NCBI GenBank assembly: GCA_963714325.1
Contig: CAVQOB010000017.1
Coordinates: forward strand, 62,001 to 126,000
Reading direction: 5' to 3'
DNA length: 64,000 nucleotides
Origin: CAVQOB01 sp963714325
GTDB lineage: Bacteria > Pseudomonadota > Alphaproteobacteria > Rhizobiales > Hyphomicrobiaceae
Each line of letters begins with the position of its first letter. Position 1 is the first letter of the stretch. The translations under genes were made by a program, and so were the position numbers. This document shows positions 27,496 through 35,992 of this stretch, in pieces. The notes beneath the pieces were generated by a model. That model did no database searches and was not told the DNA's origin. It saw only the letters and a list, made by a program, of their open reading frames with translations.

Positions 27496-28797
27496 ATGCA
27501 GACCAGTCGTCGTTCACTCGTGCGGGGTGCGGTCTTCAGCACAGCCATCGCTTTCAGCGGCCCGGTTTTGGCGCAAGAGACCATCAAGGTCGGCATCCTT
27601 CACTCGCTGTCCGGCACGATGGCGATCAGCGAGACGACCCTCAAGGACGTCATGCTGATGCTGATCGATGAGCAGAACAAGAAGGGCGGATTGCTCGGCA
27701 AGAAGCTCGAAGCTGTCGTCGTCGATCCGGCTTCCAACTGGCCGCTGTTTGCTGAAAAGGCCCGCGAGCTGATCACCAAGAACAAGGTTGCGGCCACCTT
27801 CGGCTGCTGGACCTCGGTATCGCGCAAGTCTGTGCTGCCCGTCTTCAAAGAACTCAACAACGTCCTCTTCTATCCCGTGCAGTACGAGGGTGAAGAGAGC
27901 GAGAGGAATGTATTCTATACGGGTGCGGCACCAAACCAACAGGCCATCCCGGCGGTCGACTATCTGATGAGCAAGGACGGCGGCGAAGCGAAGCGCTGGG
28001 TCCTCGCCGGCACCGACTACGTCTATCCGCGCACGACCAACAAGATCCTTGAGGCCTATCTGCTCTCGAAGGGCGTCGCGAAAGAAGACATCATGATCAA
28101 CTACACGCCGTTCGGGCATTCCGATTGGCAGACGATCGTCGCCGACATCAAGAAGTTCGGCTCGGCCGGCAAAAAGACCGCCGTCGTGTCGACCATCAAC
28201 GGCGATGCCAACGTGCCGTTCTACAAGGAACTGGCCAACGCTGGTGTCAAGGCAACGGATATCCCGGTCGTCGCATTCTCAGTCGGTGAAGAGGAACTCG
28301 CCGGCGTCGACACCAAGAACCTCGTCGGCCATTTGACCGCCTGGAACTACTTCCAGAGCGTGAAGGTGCCAGCCAACGAAACTTTCATCAAGCAATGGCA
28401 GGCCTACACCAAGAACCCGAAGCGCACGACCAACGATCCGATGGAAGCGCACGTGATCGGCTTCAACATGTGGGTCAAGGCCGTCGAAAAGGCCGGCACT
28501 ATTGACGCGGATAAAGTGATCGATGCCATCGTTGGTATCGAAGTTCCGAACTTGACCGGTGGCACTTCGAAGATGCTCGCCAACCACCACATCACCAAGC
28601 CCGTGCTGATTGGCGAAATCCGCGCTGACGGGCAGATGGATACGGTCTGGAAGACCAAGGACCTCGTCGCTGGCGATGCCTGGTCGAAGCACCTCGAAGG
28701 ATCCAAGGACCTGGTCGGCGATTGGGTTGGCAAGAAGTGCGGCAACTTCAACACCAAGACCAATACCTGTGGTGGAGTCTCGACGAAAGTAAACTGA
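27496..28797 (+). CDS. urtA: Urea ABC transporter substrate-binding protein UrtA
   Basis: 433-aa periplasmic urea-binding protein. A Tat-like signal peptide (SRRSLVRGAVFS, cleavage after VLA) is followed by ETIKVGILHSLSGTMAISE, the standard UrtA opening, and FGCWTSVSRKSVLPVFKELN, NNVLFYPVQYEGEESERN and PNQQAIPAVDYLM, all highly conserved in UrtA. ATG 27496 has GGAG 8 bases upstream and lies 38 bases after the sigma-54 promoter; the open frame to 27406 is rejected. It heads urtABCDE. A strong hairpin after its stop probably keeps urtA expression above that of the permease genes. Confidence 0.96.
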   Translation: MQTSRRSLVRGAVFSTAIAFSGPVLAQETIKVGILHSLSGTMAISETTLKDVMLMLIDEQNKKGGLLGKKLEAVVVDPASNWPLFAEKARELITKNKVAATFGCWTSVSRKSVLPVFKELNNVLFYPVQYEGEESERNVFYTGAAPNQQAIPAVDYLMSKDGGEAKRWVLAGTDYVYPRTTNKILEAYLLSKGVAKEDIMINYTPFGHSDWQTIVADIKKFGSAGKKTAVVSTINGDANVPFYKELANAGVKATDIPVVAFSVGEEELAGVDTKNLVGHLTAWNYFQSVKVPANETFIKQWQAYTKNPKRTTNDPMEAHVIGFNMWVKAVEKAGTIDADKVIDAIVGIEVPNLTGGTSKMLANHHITKPVLIGEIRADGQMDTVWKTKDLVAGDAWSKHLEGSKDLVGDWVGKKCGNFNTKTNTCGGVSTKVN

Positions 28798-28812
28798 CAC
28801 CATCCCCCCGGT

Positions 28813-28843
28813 GCGCCGCTCGCCAAAGTCAGGCGGGCGGCGC
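28813..28843 (+). terminator. Intercistronic hairpin between urtA and urtB
   Basis: GCGCCGCTCGCC (28813-28824) pairs with GGCGGGCGGCGC (28832-28843), a 12-bp stem with one G-U pair and a 7-base loop. It is followed by an AT-rich stretch with TTTT but no long T run. It probably works as a partial terminator or 3' stabiliser that raises urtA mRNA over urtBCDE. Confidence 0.65.
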
Positions 28844-28908
28844 ATAATTACTTTTCGGACAGAGTTCAAAGACGGCGCAATCGCAGCAAGCTGTGAAGGC
28901 ATGGGTTG

Positions 28909-30546
28909 ATGAGGACAGCAGTGAACATTCCGAGCCATGCCCGCCGACCCCATTGGTTGGCCGGCGCCTTGATCGGGTTCATCGCACTGGTTGCCTTGGT
29001 GCTGCCGGCGCGGGCTGACGCGATCAGCGACGCGGCGGCCCTCTTTGCGGCAGATGGATTTGCGGAGACCGAGGAGGCCATCGGCAAGCTCGCGGCGTCT
29101 GGCCATCCGCTGACGGAGGCTATACTGCAGGCATTGCTTGAGCGGCGATTGTTAGTTGATGCTGCGTCCAAGACGTTGGCCATCAAGGCGGGCGACAAAC
29201 TGCTGGATGCGGCGACCGGCAGTCCCCGCACTGATTTCCCGGCTGATGCGCCGGCGGTGCGTTTGAACAATCGCTTGCGCGGCAGCGTTGAGGCGACGGT
29301 CGGCGGGCTGACGCTGCAGTCACGCGATCCGGCAAAGCGGTTGGCGGCGGCCGAAGGCCTATTGAAGTCGCGCGATCCGAAGGCGCTCGCCGCCATCGAT
29401 GCCGCTCTGGAGAGGGAACTCGATGGGCGGGTCAAGGCGGCGTTCATCGCCGCCCGCGCGGCCATCATCCTCGCCAAGTCAGACGCGCGCGCGCGTGATC
29501 GCCTCGATGCGATCGCAACACTGGCCGAGCGCAACGACGCGGACACGCTCGGGCTTTTGCGTTCGATCAAGTCGCAGCCGGGGAACGCGGACGTGCGCGA
29601 CGCGGCCGAACAGGCGGTCATCGCGATCGAGCGTCGCGGTCGCGTCATCAATGCGGTGCAGAACGTCTGGTACGGGTTGTCGCTGGGGTCGGTGCTGTTG
29701 CTTGCAGCCGCAGGATTGGCGATTACTTTCGGCGTCATGGGCATCATCAACATGGCGCATGGCGAGATGGTGATGATCGGCGCATATACGACCTATGTCG
29801 TGCAGGAGGCTTTCCGGGCGCTGGCGCCGGGCGCCATCGACTATGCGCTGATCGCCGCGATCCCGGCAGCGTTTGTCGTCGCGGGGCTTGTCGGGATCGC
29901 GATCGAGCGCGGGATCATCCGATTTCTCTATGGCCGACCGCTCGAAACCTTGCTCGCCACCTGGGGTGTCAGTCTAATCCTGCAGCAAGCCGTGCGCGAT
30001 CGTTTCGGCGCCAGCAACGTGCAAGTCAGCGCACCGTCGTATATGAGCGGATCGTTCGATGTCTTCGGTGTGGCCATCACCTACGGCCGGCTGTGGATCG
30101 TGGTTTTCACGCTGCTCGCCTTCGTGCTGCTGCAACTCGTTATGCGCGCGACGCCGCTCGGGCTGCAAATGCGTGCCGTCACGCAGAACCGCCGTATGGC
30201 GAGTGCCATGGGCATTCGGACCGGGCGGATCGATGCGCTGACGTTCGGCCTCGGCTCAGGTGTGGCCGGCATTGCCGGCGTCGCGCTGTCGCAGATCGAC
30301 AACGTCGCGCCGAACCTTGGGCAGAGCTATATCATCGACAGTTTTATGGTTGTCGTCTTCGGTGGCGTCGGCAGTCTTTGGGGAACATTGGTGTCGGCGT
30401 TCACGCTCGGCATCGCCAATAAGTTGCTCGAGCCGATGGCGGGGGCTGTACTGGCCAAAATCTTAATCCTGGTGCTTCTGATCCTGTTCATCCAGAAGCG
30501 GCCGCGCGGGCTGTTCGCGCTCAAGGGCCGGGCGATCGAAGCATGA
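28909..30546 (+). CDS. urtB: Urea ABC transporter permease UrtB
   Basis: 545-aa inner-membrane permease. Residues about 1-35 are a signal or first helix, then comes a roughly 200-residue extracytoplasmic helical domain typical of UrtB (AIGKLAASGHPLTEAILQAL, then SRDPAKRLAAAEGLLKSRDP). The LivH-like permease begins near residue 250 with VLLLAAAGLAITFGVMGIINMAHGEMVMIGAY and continues to the end with FGGVGSLWGTLVSAF. The ATG at 28909 is preferred; a TTG precedes it and GTG 28921 has a better AGGA spacing. The stop overlaps the urtC start (ATGA). Confidence 0.94.
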   Translation: MRTAVNIPSHARRPHWLAGALIGFIALVALVLPARADAISDAAALFAADGFAETEEAIGKLAASGHPLTEAILQALLERRLLVDAASKTLAIKAGDKLLDAATGSPRTDFPADAPAVRLNNRLRGSVEATVGGLTLQSRDPAKRLAAAEGLLKSRDPKALAAIDAALERELDGRVKAAFIAARAAIILAKSDARARDRLDAIATLAERNDADTLGLLRSIKSQPGNADVRDAAEQAVIAIERRGRVINAVQNVWYGLSLGSVLLLAAAGLAITFGVMGIINMAHGEMVMIGAYTTYVVQEAFRALAPGAIDYALIAAIPAAFVVAGLVGIAIERGIIRFLYGRPLETLLATWGVSLILQQAVRDRFGASNVQVSAPSYMSGSFDVFGVAITYGRLWIVVFTLLAFVLLQLVMRATPLGLQMRAVTQNRRMASAMGIRTGRIDALTFGLGSGVAGIAGVALSQIDNVAPNLGQSYIIDSFMVVVFGGVGSLWGTLVSAFTLGIANKLLEPMAGAVLAKILILVLLILFIQKRPRGLFALKGRAIEA

Positions 30547-31700
30547 TCACGCTGTCTCTCATCGATCGCATCGGGCGCGGCGGCTGGGTCTTCCTGGCGG
30601 TGCTGTTAGGGCTCGCCGTGGCGGTGCCACTGCTCAATCTGCTGCTGGCGCCGAGCCATCCCTTGCACGTTCCGACCTATATCGTTGCCTTGCTCGGCAA
30701 ATATCTGTGCTACGCGATCCTGGCGGTCGCGCTCGACCTGGTCTGGGGCTATTGCGGCATTCTCAGCCTCGGCCACGGCGCATTCTTTGCGCTCGGCGGT
30801 TATGCGATGGGGATGTACCTGATGCGCCAGATCGGCACGCGCGGCGTCTATGGCAATCCCGTGCTACCGGATTTCATGGTGTTTCTGAATTGGAAGGAAT
30901 TGCCCTGGTTCTGGTATGGTTTTCACTCCTTTCCGATCGCTGCTTTCCTCATCGTCGTCGTGCCGGGGTTGTTGGCGTTTGCCTTCGGATGGCTGGCCTT
31001 TCGCAGCCGTGTCACCGGCGTTTATCTGTCGATCATTACGCAAGCTATGACATACGCGCTGTTGCTCGCGTTCTTCCGTAATGACATGGGGTTCGGCGGC
31101 AACAATGGGCTGACCGACTTCAAGGATATCCTCGGCTTCAATGTGCAGGCACAGGGTACGCGCATCGCGCTTTATCTGGCGACGGTTGCGACGTTGGCAT
31201 TGACGTTCGTGATTTGCCGGCTGCTGGTGACATCAACGTTCGGCAAGGTGCTGGAATCGATCCGGGATGCTGAATCCCGTGTCCGCTTTCTCGGCTATCG
31301 CGTCGAGCACTATAAGATTTTCGTGTTCACGCTGTCGGCGTGCTTGGCAGGCATCGCCGGCGCACTTTATGTGCCACAGGTCGGGATCATCAACCCGAGC
31401 GAATTTGCGCCAGCCAACTCTATAGAAGCCGTCATCTGGGTGGCGGTCGGCGGGCGCGGTACATTGGTCGGCGCGGCGATCGGCGCTGTCGCTGTCAACT
31501 TCATGAAAACGACCTTCACCAGCGGATTCCTGGCGCCCTATTGGTTATTCGTGCTGGGCAGCTTGTTCATCGTGGTGACGCTGGCGCTGCCCAAGGGAAT
31601 TATTGGTGCCTTTGCGCAGTTCAATGACTGGCGGGCGCAGCGGATGGCTCAAGCGAAACGGGCGGCCGCGACGTCGGTCGCCGCGGAGCGTCGGTCATGA
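30543..31700 (+). CDS. urtC: Urea ABC transporter permease UrtC
   Basis: 385-aa LivM-type permease with about ten hydrophobic helices. Conserved segments include LVWGYCGILSLGHGAFFALGGYAMGMYLMR (about residues 67-96), GFGGNNGLTDFKDILGF and VWVAVGGRGTLVGAAIG near the end, as in UrtC. Its start overlaps urtB and its stop overlaps urtD, both by four bases (ATGA), so translation of urtBCD is coupled. Confidence 0.95.
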   Translation: MITLSLIDRIGRGGWVFLAVLLGLAVAVPLLNLLLAPSHPLHVPTYIVALLGKYLCYAILAVALDLVWGYCGILSLGHGAFFALGGYAMGMYLMRQIGTRGVYGNPVLPDFMVFLNWKELPWFWYGFHSFPIAAFLIVVVPGLLAFAFGWLAFRSRVTGVYLSIITQAMTYALLLAFFRNDMGFGGNNGLTDFKDILGFNVQAQGTRIALYLATVATLALTFVICRLLVTSTFGKVLESIRDAESRVRFLGYRVEHYKIFVFTLSACLAGIAGALYVPQVGIINPSEFAPANSIEAVIWVAVGGRGTLVGAAIGAVAVNFMKTTFTSGFLAPYWLFVLGSLFIVVTLALPKGIIGAFAQFNDWRAQRMAQAKRAAATSVAAERRS

Positions 31701-32518
31701 CCCGCATGCCCGACGTGATCTCGGAGGAGACTGCGGCACGCGGCCCCGTCGTGCATGGCGAGGTGGCCGCGCGGCTGACCACCGCACTGCTCTATCTGGA
31801 TGGTGTCTCGGTCGCCTTCGACGGCTTCAAGGCGATCAACGACCTGGCACTGTTCATTCAGCCGGGCGAAATGCGCGCGATCATTGGACCGAACGGAGCC
31901 GGCAAGACAACGATGATGGATATCATCACCGGCAAGACGCGGCCGGATCAGGGGCAGGTGTTGTTTGATGGCGGCAAGATCGACCTGACGCAGCTTGATG
32001 AAGCGCAAATCGCCGAGATCGGCATCGGCCGGAAGTTCCAGAAGCCAACGGTGTTCGAGAACCAGAACGTAGCGGATAACATCCGGTTGGCGCTGGCGGG
32101 GCCGCGCGACACGATGTCGGCGATCTACGGCGCGCGCAATCGCATCACGGCCGAGCGTATCGATGCGGTGTTGCAGCGTGTTCGGCTTTTGCCATTGCGA
32201 CAGGCGCAGGCCGGGTCGCTCAGTCACGGGCAGAAGCAATGGCTGGAGATCGGCATGCTGCTGGCGCAGGACCCGAAGCTGCTGCTGGTCGACGAGCCGG
32301 TCGCCGGCATGACCGATGCCGAGACCGAGGCGACGGCTGAGCTGCTCAAGGAGATCGCGCGGGACCATTCCGTCATCGTCGTCGAGCACGACATGGCGTT
32401 CGTGCGCGCGCTCGGTGTCAGGGTGACCTGCCTGCATGAGGGTGCAGTGCTGGCCGAGGGAACGATCGACGCCGTCTCGGCCAACCCACGCGTCATTGAA
32501 GTCTATCTTGGACGCTGA
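31697..32518 (+). CDS. urtD: Urea ABC transporter ATPase UrtD
   Basis: 273-aa cytoplasmic ATPase. Walker A is GPNGAGKTT (about residues 61-69), the Q-loop region FQKPTVFENQNV follows, the signature is LSHGQKQWLEIG, and Walker B is KLLLVDEPVAGMTDAE. The 35-residue extension before LLYLDGVSVAFDGFKAIND is normal for UrtD. The ATG at 31697 overlaps the urtC stop. It pairs with UrtE to energise the permease. Confidence 0.95.
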   Translation: MTRMPDVISEETAARGPVVHGEVAARLTTALLYLDGVSVAFDGFKAINDLALFIQPGEMRAIIGPNGAGKTTMMDIITGKTRPDQGQVLFDGGKIDLTQLDEAQIAEIGIGRKFQKPTVFENQNVADNIRLALAGPRDTMSAIYGARNRITAERIDAVLQRVRLLPLRQAQAGSLSHGQKQWLEIGMLLAQDPKLLLVDEPVAGMTDAETEATAELLKEIARDHSVIVVEHDMAFVRALGVRVTCLHEGAVLAEGTIDAVSANPRVIEVYLGR

Positions 32519-32535
32519 CGGAAATGAAGGTTGTC

Positions 32536-33231
32536 ATGCTGAAAGTTGACGGCATCGATCTGCACTACAGCGCTGCACAGGCGCTGCGGCATGTTTCGCT
32601 TGAGGCGAACACCGGCGAGGTGATGTCGGTGCTCGGGCGTAACGGCGTCGGTAAGACGAGTTTACTCAGGGCGATTATTGGCCAGCATCCGATCAGCGCC
32701 GGGCGTATTACTTGGGGTGGCGAGGATCTGGCGGGATTGGCGCCCTTCGAGCGCGCGCGGCGTGGTATCGCCTTTGTGCCGCAGGGACGCGAAATCTTCC
32801 CGTTGTTGACGGTACAGGAAAATCTGCAGACGGGATTTGCCCCGCTGGCGCGGCGCGATCGGCATGTGCAGGACGAGATTTTCGATCTGTTTCCAGTTCT
32901 GAAATCGATGCTGCATCGCCGTGGTGGCGATCTCTCCGGCGGACAGCAGCAGCAACTCGCCATCGGTCGCGCGCTGGTGACACGGCCGAAGCTGCTGGTG
33001 CTGGACGAGCCGACGGAGGGCATCCAGCCGTCGATCATCAAGGACATCGGCCGCGCCATCGACTATCTTCGCAACCGCGGCGATATGGCAATCGTGCTGG
33101 TCGAGCAGTATTTCGAGTTTGCGCGCGATCTCGCCAACCGGTTCGTCGTCATGGAACGCGGTCAGGTGGTGATTGCGGGAACGCGCGCGGAAATGGTGGA
33201 AGCTGATGTCCGTCGCCGCCTTTCGGTCTGA
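32536..33231 (+). CDS. urtE: Urea ABC transporter ATPase UrtE
   Basis: 231-aa ATPase. Walker A is GRNGVGKTS, the signature LSGGQQQQLAIGRAL, Walker B LLVLDEPTEGIQPSI, and the switch His is replaced by Gln in VLVEQYFEFARDL, as usual in LivF/UrtE proteins. I prefer ATG 32536 (MLKVDGIDLHY), the normal UrtE start with AAGG upstream; ATG 32524 would add four residues. The last 26 bases overlap ureD, linking transport with urease expression. Confidence 0.94.
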   Translation: MLKVDGIDLHYSAAQALRHVSLEANTGEVMSVLGRNGVGKTSLLRAIIGQHPISAGRITWGGEDLAGLAPFERARRGIAFVPQGREIFPLLTVQENLQTGFAPLARRDRHVQDEIFDLFPVLKSMLHRRGGDLSGGQQQQLAIGRALVTRPKLLVLDEPTEGIQPSIIKDIGRAIDYLRNRGDMAIVLVEQYFEFARDLANRFVVMERGQVVIAGTRAEMVEADVRRRLSV

Positions 33232-34042
33232 GGATGCGCTGGCGGCGTTGCGTGTCGATGGCGGTGCGACGGCATCGTTCAAGGCGGATCGGGCGATAAC
33301 GCGCATCGCGTTGCTCGCCGAGTATGGCGGCTACCGGCTCAAGTTCCCTGACTGCACAGGTGGCGCTCTTGAAGCGGTGGTGGTCAATACCGGCGGTGGC
33401 GTCGCGGGCGGGGATCGCGTGCAGTTCGACATCCAGGCGGGTGCTGCGTCCAAAGTTATCGTGGCAACCGCGACAGCTGAACGGATTTATCGCAGTCGTG
33501 GTGCGAATTCGGCAATCGATGTACGCCTGGACGTAGAACACGGGTCAACCCTGGCGTGGCTGCCGCAAGCGACGATCCTATTCTCCGGCGCACGACTGCA
33601 GCGCCGTTTCGACGTGGATGTCGCGGGCCAAGCGCGGTTGCTGATGGCCGAGACGACGGTCTTCGGGCGCGAAGCCAGCGGCGAAATCATGGGGACTGGA
33701 TTTTTGCACGATCGCTGGCGGGTCCGGCGGGACGGGGCGTTGATCTTTGCTGATGAAACCCGGCTCGATGGCGATATCTCAGCCCTGCAGGCGCGCCCGG
33801 CATTGGCAGCAGCGGTGCGCGGTGTGGCGCTTCTGCTGTGTGTCGCGCCCGATGTCGAGGAAAAGCGTCATGCTGTACGGGTAGCCTTGGCGGGCGGCTC
33901 TGGGGAGACAGGGGTGAGTGCCTGGAACGGTATGCTCGTCGTGCGTGTCCTCGCCAGTCGCCTCGATGTGCTGCAATCGGCCTTGCGGCGCGCCATTGAC
34001 GCGCTACAAATTGCTTCAGTCCCGCAAGTCTGGTCGAACTAA
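33206..34042 (+). CDS. ureD: Urease accessory protein UreD
   Basis: 278-aa chaperone that binds urease apoprotein and helps UreF, UreG and UreE insert nickel. Recognisable segments are VVVNTGGGVAGGDRVQFDI (about residues 60-78), TATAERIYRS, LAWLPQATILFSGARLQRRFDVD and ETTVFGREASGE, all standard UreD motifs. ATG 33206 has GGAAG upstream and overlaps the end of urtE. It begins the urease gene set. Confidence 0.94.
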   Translation: MSVAAFRSEDALAALRVDGGATASFKADRAITRIALLAEYGGYRLKFPDCTGGALEAVVVNTGGGVAGGDRVQFDIQAGAASKVIVATATAERIYRSRGANSAIDVRLDVEHGSTLAWLPQATILFSGARLQRRFDVDVAGQARLLMAETTVFGREASGEIMGTGFLHDRWRVRRDGALIFADETRLDGDISALQARPALAAAVRGVALLLCVAPDVEEKRHAVRVALAGGSGETGVSAWNGMLVVRVLASRLDVLQSALRRAIDALQIASVPQVWSN

Positions 34043-34068
34043 CTTTTTGATCTTGAGATGGCCGCACC

Positions 34069-34371
34069 ATGAATCTGACGCCGCGTGAAAAAGACAAACT
34101 GCTGGTGGCCATGGCGGCGATCGTCGCGCGGCGGCGGCTGGAGCGTGGCGCCAAGCTCAATCATCCCGAGGCGATCGCGCTGATCACCGACTTCGTCGTC
34201 GAAGGCGCGCGCGATGGCAAAACGGTTGCGACGCTGATGCGCGAAGGGGCGTACGTGATCACCCGCGATCAGGTGATGCCCGGCATCGCCGAAATGATCC
34301 ACGACGTGCAGGTCGAGGCGACATTCCCCGACGGCACAAAGCTCGTCACTGTCCATAATCCTATTCGTTGA
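34069..34371 (+). CDS. ureA: Urease gamma subunit UreA
   Basis: 100-aa small structural subunit, the normal size. It begins MNLTPREKDKLLVAMAAIVA and contains LNHPEAIALITDFVVEGARDG, MREGAYVITRDQVMPGI and VEATFPDGTKLVTVHNPI, all nearly invariant in UreA. It is separate from UreB (not the fused form of some bacteria), with 14 bases between its stop and the ureB ATG. Confidence 0.97.
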   Translation: MNLTPREKDKLLVAMAAIVARRRLERGAKLNHPEAIALITDFVVEGARDGKTVATLMREGAYVITRDQVMPGIAEMIHDVQVEATFPDGTKLVTVHNPIR

Positions 34372-34385
34372 ATGCAAGGACCCAC

Positions 34386-34694
34386 ATGATCCCCGGTGAA
34401 ATCATCACGGCCAAGGGCGATATCGAGCTCAATGCCGGCCGCAAGGCGATTAAGTTGACGGTGGCCAATACCGGCGATCGGCCGATCCAGGTTGGCAGCC
34501 ACTATCATTTCTTTGAAACCAATCCAGCGCTGGCTTTCAATCGCGCGAAAGCGAAGGGCATGCGGCTCGATATAGCTGCGGGGACAGCCGTGCGGTTCGA
34601 ACCAGGCCAGACACGCGAGGTGGCGTTGATCCCTGTCGCGGGGAAGCGCACGATCTACGGGTTTCGACAGGCGGTCATGGGGAAGCTCAAGTAA
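34386..34694 (+). CDS. ureB: Urease beta subunit UreB
   Basis: 102-aa structural subunit. The signature MIPGEIITAKGDIELNAG is followed by VANTGDRPIQVGSHYHFFETNPAL, the classical UreB centre, and FEPGQTREVALIPVAGKRTIYGF. ATG 34386 has AAGGA upstream; an open TTG overlapping ureA at 34368 is rejected. The next urease gene, ureC, is 1.3 kb away because three unrelated genes lie between them. Confidence 0.97.
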   Translation: MIPGEIITAKGDIELNAGRKAIKLTVANTGDRPIQVGSHYHFFETNPALAFNRAKAKGMRLDIAAGTAVRFEPGQTREVALIPVAGKRTIYGFRQAVMGKLK

Positions 34695-34708
34695 CCGGAG
34701 TTGTTGTC

Positions 34709-35182
34709 ATGCGCGTTCTGTTCCCGATCATTGTTGCTGCCACCCTCACATCGATCGTGCCAGCAGTGGCCCATCCGCCGGCCATCGTCACCCCAGCGGA
34801 AGAAAAAGGCACGATCGAAGAGGTGATCGCGTTCCGCCGTGACCTCGCCGCGGCGATTGTCGCCAAGGACAAGGCGAAACTGACGGAGATGTATTCCAAG
34901 TCCTTCATCCAGACCCACGGGACCGGCGAGCAGGATGGTCGCGATGCGCGTATTGCTGGAATTCTCGCCGGTGCCCAAGCCGTTGAAATACTCGCTGCTG
35001 AGGATCTGGTCGTGCGCATCTTCAGTGGTGGCTGGACGGCTGTTGCGACTGGCAAATCGCGGCGGACGACGCCAGCCGGCGAAAAGCAGCTCCTCGCCTG
35101 GACGGCCGTCTATGTGCGAACGGAAAAATCGTGGGCGCTGGCTGCGAGCCAGGTGACGCGACTGAACGAGATCAAACCCTGA
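34709..35182 (+). CDS. Secreted NTF2-like (DUF4440-type) protein
   Basis: 157-aa exported protein. The signal peptide ends near AVAHPP. Residues about 35-150 fit an NTF2-like alpha+beta cone: EEVIAFRRDLAAAIVAKDKAKLTEMYSKSFIQTHGTG (helix pair and first strand) and later TAVYVRTEKSWALAASQVTRL. Such folds are often small ligand-binding or enzyme domains; no catalytic residues can be named. It is 14 bases after ureB on the same strand and is not a usual member of urease operons. Confidence 0.7.
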   Translation: MRVLFPIIVAATLTSIVPAVAHPPAIVTPAEEKGTIEEVIAFRRDLAAAIVAKDKAKLTEMYSKSFIQTHGTGEQDGRDARIAGILAGAQAVEILAAEDLVVRIFSGGWTAVATGKSRRTTPAGEKQLLAWTAVYVRTEKSWALAASQVTRLNEIKP

Positions 35183-35300
35183 GAGGCCGGCACGCCAACA
35201 AAATATCCCGCGCCGCTCCTTACAAAAGTTGTTTGCCCTACTCTGAGACTTGCCTTACATTCAATTTCGTAAGGAGCATGCCGAAGAACGGAGCGCTGCC

Positions 35301-35588
35301 ATGGCCGCCAAGACCTACGCCACCCTGACCAGCAAGGGTCAGATCACGATTCCAGCCGAACTGCGCAAGCACTGGAACTTGAAGGCCGGCGACAGGATCG
35401 CCTTCGAAAAGCTGACCGACGAGAAGGGCACCATCCGCCCCGAGCGCCGGCGCTCGATCTTTGAGGCGATGGAGGAGTGGAAGTTGCCCGCGATTGACAG
35501 GCCATTCACTCAGAAGGACATCGACGATGCGATTGGAGCGGCGATGGCCGAAAGGCATACGCGTCTAAAGTCGAAGGGCAAGTCATGA
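35301..35588 (+). CDS. AbrB/MazE-type antitoxin
   Basis: 95-aa DNA-binding antitoxin. The N-terminal swapped-hairpin AbrB domain is clear: YATLTSKGQITIPAELRK then LKAGDRIAFEKL (about residues 5-40). The C-terminal half (EAMEEWKLPAIDRPFTQKDI) would be the toxin-neutralising tail. ATG 35301 has GGAG 7 bases upstream. The stop overlaps the toxin start (ATGA), the usual arrangement of AbrB-PIN modules. AT-rich sequence just upstream (35210-35270) may hold its own autoregulated promoter. Confidence 0.85.
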   Translation: MAAKTYATLTSKGQITIPAELRKHWNLKAGDRIAFEKLTDEKGTIRPERRRSIFEAMEEWKLPAIDRPFTQKDIDDAIGAAMAERHTRLKSKGKS

Positions 35589-35977
35589 TCGGGATCGACA
35601 CGAACGTGTTGCTTTGCGCGCTGGTCAACAAATCCGATCCTGGCCAGACGGAACGGGCGCAACGAACAATCCGCGAAAACGCGCCCGTATTCCTCAACAG
35701 TGTGGTTCTCTCGGAGTTCGTCTGGACCTGCAAATACACATACGCCTTGGAGCGGAAGGCAATTCACCGACTGCTCGACGATATTATCAATACGCCAGAA
35801 TTCAGTTTTGCTCGCCCCGAAGTTATTGCCCTGGCCGTTGCCGGCTACGGCTCGCGCATGTCCGACTTCGCGGATTGGCTGATTGGCGAAACCAACCTCG
35901 ATCATGGTTGCAGTTCGACGCTGACGTTCGACAAGGGTGCGGCCAAAACCGCTGCCTTCAAATCCGTCCCCGCCTAA
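35585..35977 (+). CDS. PIN-domain toxin (VapC-like ribonuclease)
   Basis: 130-aa PIN-domain protein, probably an RNA-cleaving toxin. The acidic active-site set is complete: Asp5 in GIDTNVLL, Glu44 in LSEFVW, Asp94 in RMSDFADWLIG and Asp116 in LTFDKGAAK. It overlaps the antitoxin gene by four bases. It ends only 15 bases before ureC, so the module sits inside the urease gene order with little extra DNA. Confidence 0.87.
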   Translation: MIGIDTNVLLCALVNKSDPGQTERAQRTIRENAPVFLNSVVLSEFVWTCKYTYALERKAIHRLLDDIINTPEFSFARPEVIALAVAGYGSRMSDFADWLIGETNLDHGCSSTLTFDKGAAKTAAFKSVPA

Positions 35978-35992
35978 CCCCGGATTTCCCCC

